Under the pieces are notes generated by a model. That model saw nothing but the letters and a program-made list of their open reading frames with translations, searched no databases and was not told where the DNA came from. Both the position numbers and the translations under genes were made by a program. Shown here in pieces: positions 55,262-64,000 of a stretch of DNA of 64,000 nt (within the stretch, counting starts at the first letter, position 1; each line of letters begins with the position of its first letter). The stretch comes from Spinactinospora alkalitolerans (GTDB taxonomy: Bacteria; Actinomycetota; Actinomycetes; Streptosporangiales; Streptosporangiaceae), in the NCBI RefSeq assembly GCF_013408795.1, contig NZ_JACCCC010000001.1:2046001-2110000 (forward strand). The letters run 5' to 3'.

Positions 55262-55995
55262 CACCGGTTCCCTCCTTCGCCCGCTCCGCCTCCGGCCGCA
55301 CCGCCGACCGCGCCCCCGGACCCGCGCAGCCGCTCCTCGACGCGGCCGATGTCGGCGGCCTGGGCGAGCACGTGGACGACGTCGCCGGCCAGCAGCGGGG
55401 AGTCCCCCCGCGGCAGCACGATCTCCCCGGCGCGCGACAGGTAGGCCACGCGCAGCGGCAGCGCGGCCTCCAACTGCTCGACGCGCAGGTCCGCCCACGC
55501 CCCGTCCAGCACGGCCTCGGTCATGACCAGCGATCCCGACGGATCGTGCCACAGGGCGTCGGGAGCGGTCCCGTCCCCGCCGTTGCGGGCACCGCCGCCC
55601 GGGACCAGCCGGCGCAGGATCGTGTCGGCCGTCCAACGCACGGTTCCCACGGTGGGGATGCCCAGCCGCTGGTAGACCTGGGCGCGCCGGGGGTCGTAGA
55701 TGCGGGCGACGACGTGGCGCACGCCGAAGGACTCCCTGGCCACCCGCGCGGCGATGATGTTGGAGTTGTCACCGCTGCTCACGGCGGCGAACGCGGTCGC
55801 GGACTCGATTCCGGCCCTGATGAGCACCTCGCGGTCGTGCCCCAGACCCGCGACGGCGCACTTGGCGCTGGACGAGCGCAGCCGGCGGAACGCCTCGGGC
55901 TCGCGGTCGATCACCGCGACCGTGTGCCCCATGTCCTCCAACGTGTGCGTGAGGGTGGACCCCACCCGCCCGCAGCCCAATATGACGATGTGCAC
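55261..55995 (-). CDS. ceoB: TrkA-family potassium uptake regulatory protein (CeoB-like)
   Basis: A 244-residue RCK protein. The nucleotide fold 'VILGCGRVGSTLTHTLEDMGHTVAVIDRE' (GxGxxG, Asp ~29) is followed by 'SSGDNSNIIAARVARESFGVRHVVARIYDP' (~73-102). A TrkA_C domain (~155-225) and a Gly-rich tail end it. The GTG at 55995 has GGGAGCGG about 8 nt upstream. It is first in the two-gene operon and divergent from the methyltransferase gene. Confidence 0.92.
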   Translation of the reverse strand: MHIVILGCGRVGSTLTHTLEDMGHTVAVIDREPEAFRRLRSSSAKCAVAGLGHDREVLIRAGIESATAFAAVSSGDNSNIIAARVARESFGVRHVVARIYDPRRAQVYQRLGIPTVGTVRWTADTILRRLVPGGGARNGGDGTAPDALWHDPSGSLVMTEAVLDGAWADLRVEQLEAALPLRVAYLSRAGEIVLPRGDSPLLAGDVVHVLAQAADIGRVEERLRGSGGAVGGAAGGGAGEGGNR

Positions 55996-56280
55996 TGGCT
56001 ATCCGCTCCCGGGGCGCTCGACACGGGGCGACGGGGGCGCGGGCGCGCCGCGATCCCCGTCGGCGCCAACGAACCGACCGTATCGAACGGCGCGCCGAAA
56101 CGCTCGCCCGCGGTGCCCGCCCGCCCGGATCGATCGGCCCGGTCTTCGGCCGGGCCACGGCGACGCACCGCCTCGACTAGAGTTGACGCAGATGAGCGGG
56201 TGCCTTTCCCCGGCCGTCCGCGCGGTCCCCGCCTGATCCCCGCTGCCCCGCCCGCCCCGTCGCCCGAGAGGTCGTTTTAC

Positions 56281-57561
56281 ATGAGTCGTGTCGGAACCCG
56301 CCTTGAGCTGCGCGTGGACGGCGTCGCGCACGGGGGGTGGTGCGTGGGGCGGCACGACGAGCAGGTCGTGTTCGTGCGGCACGCGCTGCCCGGTGAACGG
56401 GTGCGGGTGCTGGTCACCGAGGAGACCAAGCGGTTCCTGCGCGCCGACGCCGTGGAGGTGCTGGAGGCCTCGCCGGACCGGGTGGAGGCCCCGTGCCGCT
56501 TCGCCGGGCCCGGCAAGTGCGGCGGCTGCGACTGGCAGCACGCCTCGCTGCCCGCCCAGCGCGCCATCAAGGCCAGGGTGGTGACCGAGCAGCTCCGCCG
56601 CATCGCGGGCATCGAGCTGGACCGGGAGCTCGTCGTCGAGGAGCTGCCCGGTGCCCCCGACGGGCTCGGCTGGCGCACCCGGGTGCGCTACGCGGTCGAC
56701 TCCGAGGGCAACGCCGGGCTGCGCCGGCACCGTTCGCACGAGCTGGAGCTCATCGACTCCTGCCCCATCGCCCACCCGGAGGTGGAGCGGCTCGGCGTCA
56801 CCGACCTGGACTGGTCGGGCGTCTCCGAGGTCGAGGCGGTCTCCTCCGGCTCCACCGCCGACAGCGCCGTCATCGTCACCCCGCGCGGGGCCAGGCTCCC
56901 GGCGCTCCCGCAGCCCAAGGCGTCCTCGGCGCTGCTGCGCCGGTTCAAGGGCGGGCGCACCCAGCCCATCAAGGGCCGGCGCGGCGTCCGCGAGAACGCG
57001 GCGGGCCGCGAGTGGCGGGTCGGCGCCGGCGGGTTCTGGCAGGTGCACCCGGCCGCGGCCGACACGCTCACCGCGGCCGTGCTCGCGGCCCTCGAGCCCA
57101 AGCCGGGTGAGACGGCGCTCGACCTGTACTGCGGCGCAGGCCTGTTCGCCGGCGCGCTGGCCGAGGTCGTCGGGCCCGAGGGGCGGGTGATGGGCGTGGA
57201 GGGCCAGGCCGACGCGGTCCGCGACGCCCACCACAACCTGCGCGACGTGCCCCAGGCGCGGGTGGACCGCGGCGACGTCGCCTCGCGGCTGCGCGAGTGG
57301 TCCGACCTGCGCGCCGACGTCGCCGTCCTGGACCCGCCCCGGGCGGGAGCCGGCACCGCCGTCGTGCGGGCGCTGGGCGCGCTGCGGCCGCGCCGCGTCG
57401 CCTACGTCTCCTGCGATCCGGCCACCCTGGCCCGCGACATCGCGGCCTTCGCCGAGTCGGGCTACGAGCTGGCGGACCTCCGCGGGTTCGACGCCTTCCC
57501 GATGACCCACCACGTCGAGTGCCTGGCCGTGCTGGAGCGCGTCCAGCGGCGGCGCCGGTAG
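56281..57561 (+). CDS. TRAM-domain class I SAM-dependent RNA methyltransferase (TrmA/RumA-like)
   Basis: A 426-residue uracil-C5 methyltransferase. A TRAM RNA-binding domain (1-~60) is followed by 'CRFAGPGKCGGCDWQHASL' (~75-93) with the Cys set that holds a 4Fe-4S cluster with an earlier or later Cys. A central RNA-binding part is followed by a Rossmann domain ('ALDLYCGAGLFAGALAEVVG', ~280-299). 'VLDPPRAGAG' and the catalytic 'VSCDPATLARDI' (~378-389) complete the site. It would make 5-methyluridine in rRNA or tRNA; which position is undecided. The ATG at 56281 follows GAGAGG at about 9 nt. Confidence 0.92.
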   Translation: MSRVGTRLELRVDGVAHGGWCVGRHDEQVVFVRHALPGERVRVLVTEETKRFLRADAVEVLEASPDRVEAPCRFAGPGKCGGCDWQHASLPAQRAIKARVVTEQLRRIAGIELDRELVVEELPGAPDGLGWRTRVRYAVDSEGNAGLRRHRSHELELIDSCPIAHPEVERLGVTDLDWSGVSEVEAVSSGSTADSAVIVTPRGARLPALPQPKASSALLRRFKGGRTQPIKGRRGVRENAAGREWRVGAGGFWQVHPAAADTLTAAVLAALEPKPGETALDLYCGAGLFAGALAEVVGPEGRVMGVEGQADAVRDAHHNLRDVPQARVDRGDVASRLREWSDLRADVAVLDPPRAGAGTAVVRALGALRPRRVAYVSCDPATLARDIAAFAESGYELADLRGFDAFPMTHHVECLAVLERVQRRRR

Positions 57562-57592
57562 CACTGCCGCCGGCGCCGCCGTCAGCGACCCG

Positions 57593-57961
57593 TCAGGCCG
57601 GGTTCTGACCCGGTGTCTCCTCCTCCTGGGTCCCGCCGGGGGCCTCCTCCTGGGTCCCGCCGGGGACCTCCTCCTGCTGCTGGGTTCCGGCCGGGTTCTC
57701 GCTCGGCTCGCCGGCCGGGGCGGAGTCGACCTTCTCGTCGGCCCACAGCACCCACGTGTCGTTCTCGGCCATCGACGGGGCGCAGAAGCCGTCGGCGATC
57801 TGCTTGGCCTCGAACAGCTCCTTGGCCGCGGCCTCGCACTCCTCCTGGCTCTCGAACGGCCCCATGACGTCGACCGCGTGCGCGGGCGCCGCGGCGATGA
57901 ACGCGCCTCCGGCGGCGGCCAGGGTCGCTACCGCGCCGATCGCCAGCTGTTTGATCCGCAT
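57593..57961 (-). CDS. Small secreted protein with acidic repeat tail
   Basis: A 122-residue exported protein. A signal peptide ends at 'AAAPAHA|VD' (~31). The mature domain (~32-75) has a Cys pair ('EECEAAAKEL', 'GFCAPSM') likely to form a disulfide, and 'DTWVLWADEK'. The tail repeats GGTQEEAP, encoded by a 24-bp tandem repeat at 57619-57676. The ATG at 57961 has AAAGGA 8 nt upstream, excluding longer starts. The function is unknown; the domain resembles small actinobacterial secreted hypotheticals. Confidence 0.8.
   Translation of the reverse strand: MRIKQLAIGAVATLAAAGGAFIAAAPAHAVDVMGPFESQEECEAAAKELFEAKQIADGFCAPSMAENDTWVLWADEKVDSAPAGEPSENPAGTQQQEEVPGGTQEEAPGGTQEEETPGQNPA
57619..57676. repeat. 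24-bp tandem repeat (2.4 units)
   Basis: The unit starts CCTCCTCCTGGGTCCCGCCG and keeps frame, giving GGTQEEAP repeats in the tail of the small secreted protein. Confidence 0.75.
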
Positions 57962-58136
57962 GTTCGTCCTTTCCGCTGGACCATCCCAACGACGCGACCG
58001 TAGGCATGTGGCACCAATCGGACCAATGACCTGGCCGAACCGGGAGAGTTCGGGAGCAGTGCAGCTCATCGGGCATCCCGGACGCCCGTGCGCGGACGGG
58101 ACGGATGTCCTTTCCGAGACGGGTGGGAGAAGCGGG

Positions 58137-58152
58137 GATAATGGGCCCCATG
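58137..58152 (+). promoter_or_regulatory. Leaderless-type -10 element before the LLM oxidoreductase gene
   Basis: GATAAT (58137-58142), 7 nt, then ATG at 58150; no ribosome binding site. This spacing favours 58150 over the in-frame ATG at 58141. Confidence 0.5.
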
Positions 58153-59079
58153 CGTTTGAGGATCTTCACCGAACCGCAGCAGGGCGCGAGCTACGACACC
58201 CTCCTCACGGTGGCAAGAGCCACCGAGGACCTCGGCTTCGACGCCTTCTTCCGCTCCGACCACTACCTGACGATGGGCGGCGACGGGCTCCCCGGCCCCA
58301 CCGACGCCTGGATCACCCTCGCCGGGCTCGCCAGGGAGACCGGCCGGGTCCGGCTGGGCACGCTCATGACCGCGGCGACGTTCCGGCACCCGGGGCCGCT
58401 GGCGATCGGCGCCGCCCAGGTCGACCAGATGAGCGGGGGCCGGGTGGAGTTCGGCTTCGGCGCCGGCTGGTACGAGGACGAGCACTCCGCCTACGGCATC
58501 CCGTTCCCGGCCACGGCCCGCGAGCGCTTCGAGCGCTACGAGGAGCAGCTCGACGTCATCACGGGCCTGTGGGACACCCCGGCCGGAGAGACGTTCTCCT
58601 ACACCGGGCGGCACTACCAGCTCTCCGACAGCCCGGCCCTGCCCAAGCCGGCGCAGGCGCCGCGTCCTCCGGTGCTCATCGGGGGCACCGGGCCCAAGCG
58701 GACGCCGCGCCTGGCGGCCCGGCACGCAGACGAGTACAACGTGCCGTTCAATTCGGTCGAGGACACCTCGGCGGCGTTCGAGCGCACGCGCGCCGCGGTC
58801 AAGGACTCCGGGCGGCAGGCGCCCATGGTCTACTCGGCGGCGCAGGTCCTGTGCTGCGGCCGCGACGACGCCGAGGTGGCCCGCCGCGCCGCAGCGATCG
58901 GCCGCGAGGTCGATGAGCTCAAGGCCAACGGCCTGGCCGGCAGCCCCGACGAGGTCGCCGACAAGATCGGCCGCTTCGCCGAGATCGGCGCGGAGCGGAT
59001 GTACCTGCAGGTCCTGGACCTGTCCGACCTGGAGCACCTGGAGCTGGTCGCGTCCCGGGTGGCGCCGCAACTCGGCTAG
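58150..59079 (+). CDS. LLM-class F420-dependent oxidoreductase
   Basis: A 309-residue luciferase-like TIM-barrel enzyme. Blocks include 'RIFTEPQQGASYDTLLTVARATEDLGFDAFFRSDHYL' (~3-39), 'RVRLGTLMTAATFRHPGPLAIGAAQVDQMSGGRVEFGFGAGW' (~72-113) and 'PPVLIGGTGPKRTPRLAARHADEYN' (~173-197), all typical of the actinobacterial F420 group. It would carry out an F420H2-linked hydride transfer; the substrate is unknown. The start at ATG 58150 is supported by the leaderless-type promoter; ATG 58141 would add three residues. Confidence 0.9.
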   Translation: MRLRIFTEPQQGASYDTLLTVARATEDLGFDAFFRSDHYLTMGGDGLPGPTDAWITLAGLARETGRVRLGTLMTAATFRHPGPLAIGAAQVDQMSGGRVEFGFGAGWYEDEHSAYGIPFPATARERFERYEEQLDVITGLWDTPAGETFSYTGRHYQLSDSPALPKPAQAPRPPVLIGGTGPKRTPRLAARHADEYNVPFNSVEDTSAAFERTRAAVKDSGRQAPMVYSAAQVLCCGRDDAEVARRAAAIGREVDELKANGLAGSPDEVADKIGRFAEIGAERMYLQVLDLSDLEHLELVASRVAPQLG

Positions 59080-59531
59080 TACGCGCACCGCGGCGGGGCC
59101 CGTCGCCGTCCGGTGCCTCCGGCCGCTCCCGTCCCGGCCGGAGGCACCGGACGGCCGCCCGCGGAATCCGGTGGAACCCTTCTCACCGCCCCTCATTACC
59201 CGCCAGTAGCTTGATATCGAGATATATGTTCGGTAGCTTGATGTCGAGATAAAGCGAGAACGAATCACTGAGCATGTGAGGTTGATCGCGCCCCGGTGGG
59301 GCAGTTGCCATGATGGTGCCGAGGCCGCCTGATCCGGCGATGGCGGGGCCGATCCGGGATCAGGGGCATCGTGGCCGGTGAACCGCTGCGTCCGGCGTGC
59401 GGCGAGTCGGAGGCGACCACGGCTATCGGGGACCGCTCTCGCAGAGCTCGTAAGGGCAGCCTCAGTGATTTCCCGGCGCGGCCCTAAGGCAGGATGCTGG
59501 GACAAAGTGGCGAGATCAGGAGGCAATCACC
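59080..59531. other. Upstream region of aconitase
   Basis: About 450 bp with no gene. It holds two direct repeats of an 18-bp motif (59207-59251, annotated separately) in an unusually AT-rich stretch (59190-59280). The rest, up to the ribosome binding site AGGAGG at 59518-59523, gives an untranslated leader that could be up to 250 nt long. Confidence 0.45.
59207..59251. promoter_or_regulatory. Paired operator-like direct repeats upstream of aconitase
   Basis: TAGCTTGATATCGAGATA (59207-59224) and TAGCTTGATGTCGAGATA (59234-59251) match at 17 of 18 positions with a 27-bp period. Each is a near-palindrome (TATCTCGA / CTTGAT). The symmetry fits a MarR-family dimer. Confidence 0.65.
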
Positions 59532-62369
<2,838 letters not shown>

Positions 62370-62426
62370 CGAGGCCGCGGCGAAGGACCCCGCCCGGGCC
62401 CACCAGGTCCGCCGGGCGGCTCACAG

Positions 62427-62462
62427 GCGCCGCCGCACCCAACAGGTGCGGCGGCGCTTTTT
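62427..62462 (+). terminator. Intrinsic terminator after acnA
   Basis: A perfect 13-bp stem GCGCCGCCGCACC / GGTGCGGCGGCGC with loop CAACA, then TTTTT. Confidence 0.95.
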
Positions 62463-62710
62463 CGATCGTCCCGTTCCGGTTGGTTGTTTCCTTATTGTTC
62501 GGTGCGCCGCATTATCCTTTTTTTGGGAATTGCTTCGGTCGCTCTTCCGGCGCCTTTTGTCTCTTTGGCTCCGCGGGAGTTCCCGCCCCTCTCGCCCGGC
62601 GTGGACACGTTCTCCGCGCTGGGGAGTTCCAGCGGTCATCGACAACGGAGCCGGGCCGCGCCGTCCGCCCCGCCCTCCTTTCCGCGCAGGGGCGTCCCGG
62701 ACCGGGCCGC
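62463..62710. other. T-rich intergenic segment between acnA and the cupin gene
   Basis: About 250 bp between convergent genes. 62480-62570 is strikingly T-rich on the plus strand (runs such as CCTTTTTTTGGG), unlike the surrounding sequence. No gene or clear hairpin is seen besides the acnA terminator. Confidence 0.35.
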
Positions 62711-63064
62711 TCAGCCGATCTTGGCCACGGTGAGCAGCACCACCGAGTCCTCCAGCGCCTCCAGGCTGTGCCGGGCATTGGGCACAATGATCAGGTCGCC
62801 GGGCCTGCCCTCCCAGGAGGCGTCTCCGCGCTCCCAGGACGTCTCCTTCGCGTGCAGGCGCACCCGGCCCTGCAGCACGTACACGGTCGCCTCCCCGGGG
62901 TTCTCGTGTTCGTCGAGCACCCGTCCGGCGGTCAGCGGGATCAGCGTCTGGCGCAGCACGTGCTCGTGCCCGCCGTACACGGTCTTGGCGCCGCGGCCGC
63001 TCGAACTCCGCCGCGCGGCTTCGAGCTGCTGACGGGCGAGGGCGGTCAGCGACAACTTCTCCAT
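62711..63064 (-). CDS. Cupin domain-containing protein
   Basis: A 117-residue single-domain cupin. The two conserved cupin motifs are recognisable around 'LDEHENPGEATVYVLQGRVRL' (~50-70, metal ligands reduced to His and Glu) and 'GDLIIVPNARHSLEALEDS' (~88-106). An N-terminal helix precedes the barrel. It may bind a small molecule or metal. ATG 63064 has GAGAGG 8 nt upstream; a GTG at 63073 is less well placed. It lies next to the RskA-type gene but is separated by 127 bp. Confidence 0.85.
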   Translation of the reverse strand: MEKLSLTALARQQLEAARRSSSGRGAKTVYGGHEHVLRQTLIPLTAGRVLDEHENPGEATVYVLQGRVRLHAKETSWERGDASWEGRPGDLIIVPNARHSLEALEDSVVLLTVAKIG

Positions 63065-63191
63065 GGGATGCACCTCTCGTCTGGTCCGGTCGGCCGGCCC
63101 GGCGGGGCCCGCCGCGGGGCGGCCGCCGCGTCACCGTGCTCCCGACCATTGTGATCCGGGCCCCGCCCGGAAGGCGCAGGGACCCGCCCCG

Positions 63192-63953
63192 TCACACCTC
63201 CACCTTCATCGGTTCCTTGCTGGGGTGCGGCATGCCCCCGGCCGGCTCCATCGTGATGCCGAGCTGCCGGGCCGAGCCCAGGTCGAAGGACATGCCGGTG
63301 AGCATGCCGTCGGCGGAGGGCTGCAGCATGCCGGCCGAGCGCATGTCCGCGCCGTCGACGACCCACATCTGGTAGCCCATGCCCTCCGGAGCCGGCGGCA
63401 GGCCCTTCACCACGATCATCACCGCGTCGTGCTCCTGGGAGGCGAAGACGGTGGCCCGAGCCTCGCTCTCGGTGACCGGCGACTCGGTCATGCTGGTGTC
63501 GGGGGCGGCGAGCAGGGCTTCGACCTCGGCCGTGTGCGCCCGCAGCTCGGTCATGCGCCGGTCCATCGACACGGTGGCGCCGGCCAACACCACCGCGATC
63601 AGCACCGACGCCGCCGCGATGAGCCAGGGCAGCCGCCGGTGCGGCCTGCGGCGCCCGGCCATGGCGGTGACGACGGACCCCGGCGCGCGATCGGGGGCGT
63701 CCTCGGCGACGCCGGGCGGAAGCCTGCGGACGTCGGGCACGCTCGCCCGCAGCCGCAGCCACACCCGTTCGTCCGGGGCCTCGGCGGCGCCGTAGGCCAG
63801 CCGCACCGTCGTCTCGCGGAACTCCTCCAGGTCACGTCGGCAGTCCTGGCACTCGCCCAGGTGCCGCTCCGCCCTTTCGCGCTCCTCGGGGGTCAGGGCG
63901 TGCACGGCGTAGCCGGCGGTCAGCCCGTGCGCCTCGTGGTCGGGCGTGCTCAT
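63192..63953 (-). CDS. Anti-sigma-K factor RskA family protein
   Basis: A 253-residue transmembrane anti-sigma factor. The cytoplasmic N-terminus holds a zinc anti-sigma (ZAS) motif with 'RHLGECQDCRRDLEEF' (His ~31, Cys ~35 and ~38). One membrane helix (~109-130) is followed by an extracytoplasmic RskA domain ('VMIVVKGLPPAPEGMGYQMWVVDG', ~175-198). It would sequester the adjacent sigma factor until proteolysis. The ATG at 63953 overlaps the sigma-gene stop (ATGA). Confidence 0.93.
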   Translation of the reverse strand: MSTPDHEAHGLTAGYAVHALTPEERERAERHLGECQDCRRDLEEFRETTVRLAYGAAEAPDERVWLRLRASVPDVRRLPPGVAEDAPDRAPGSVVTAMAGRRRPHRRLPWLIAAASVLIAVVLAGATVSMDRRMTELRAHTAEVEALLAAPDTSMTESPVTESEARATVFASQEHDAVMIVVKGLPPAPEGMGYQMWVVDGADMRSAGMLQPSADGMLTGMSFDLGSARQLGITMEPAGGMPHPSKEPMKVEV

Positions 63954-64000
63954 GCGCCCACCCCCAGGCAGTCGCGCAGCCGGATCAGCCCGTCGCGCAG
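63950..64000 (-). CDS. ECF RNA polymerase sigma factor (SigK-like), C-terminal end only
   Basis: Only the last 16 codons are inside the window; the product ends RDGLIRLRDCLGVGA. This wording is the typical end of region 4 in actinobacterial SigK-type sigma factors. The four-base overlap with the anti-sigma gene confirms a sigma/anti-sigma pair. Most of the gene lies beyond the right edge. Confidence 0.75.
   Translation of the reverse strand: MRDGLIRLRDCLGVGA

Overview
The window is chromosomal DNA from a very GC-rich actinobacterium, most likely a member of the Nocardiopsaceae (Nocardiopsis, Streptomonospora or Thermobifida-like). This is an inference from the GC-rich third codon positions, frequent GTG starts, and typical actinobacterial families: SepH, DUF4193, DUF4235, DUF3710, DUF3159, GAF-ANTAR, BTAD/SARP, CutRS, the RNase HI-phosphatase fusion, an RskA-type anti-sigma factor and a bacterial serpin. 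Most of it is ordinary housekeeping and regulatory chromosome. I see no prophage, insertion sequence, integron, CRISPR array or tRNA.

Layout. 1-5.7 kb: a secreted pullulanase running off the left edge with a recognisable promoter, a frameshifted ABC-2 permease remnant, a GAF-ANTAR regulator and a SigB/F-type sigma factor. 6-12.4 kb: a small zinc-motif membrane protein, endonuclease IV, a LURP-one-like protein, then Nif3, a zinc-ribbon coiled-coil protein, the RNase HI-phosphatase fusion and rnpB. 12.4-18.2 kb: a SulP transporter fused to carbonic anhydrase, a 708-residue low-complexity membrane protein with a 200-bp internal duplication, and a PEBP-like lipoprotein. 18.5-26.2 kb: a large SARP/NB-ARC/TPR regulator, a DrrAB-type exporter, and a divergent pair of PH-domain membrane proteins sharing a palindromic operator with it. 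26.2-27.0 kb: a non-coding region with a dispersed repeat.

27-35.7 kb: SepH, an acidic two-TM protein, a gulonolactone-oxidase-like flavoprotein, ferrochelatase, an S9 peptidase, an inositol-phosphatase family enzyme and a 55-residue gene. 35.7-38.6 kb: a long leader holding two copies of a hairpin element, then CutR-CutS. 39-46 kb: DUF4193, two membrane proteins, a type-2 valyl-tRNA synthetase, dUTPase, DUF3710 and a PIG-L deacetylase. 46.4-53.6 kb: a serpin, a secreted FG-GAP/discoidin protein, and divergent from it a CUT1 sugar transporter operon ending in a DUF624 protein, with a clear promoter and LacI-type operator between. 53.8-64 kb: DUF3159, a two-gene TrkA system, a TRAM/TrmA-type methyltransferase, a small secreted protein, an F420-type luciferase-like oxidoreductase, aconitase with direct repeats upstream, a cupin, and an RskA-type anti-sigma factor with the end of its sigma factor.

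Regulatory themes. Six genes have a TANNNT hexamer 7-8 nt before the start codon and no good ribosome binding site, suggesting leaderless transcripts. The non-coding structures that known features explain least are the paired covarying hairpins upstream of cutR, the dispersed repeat at 26.3-26.8 kb, the operator between drrAB and the PH genes, and the 27-bp-spaced repeats before aconitase.
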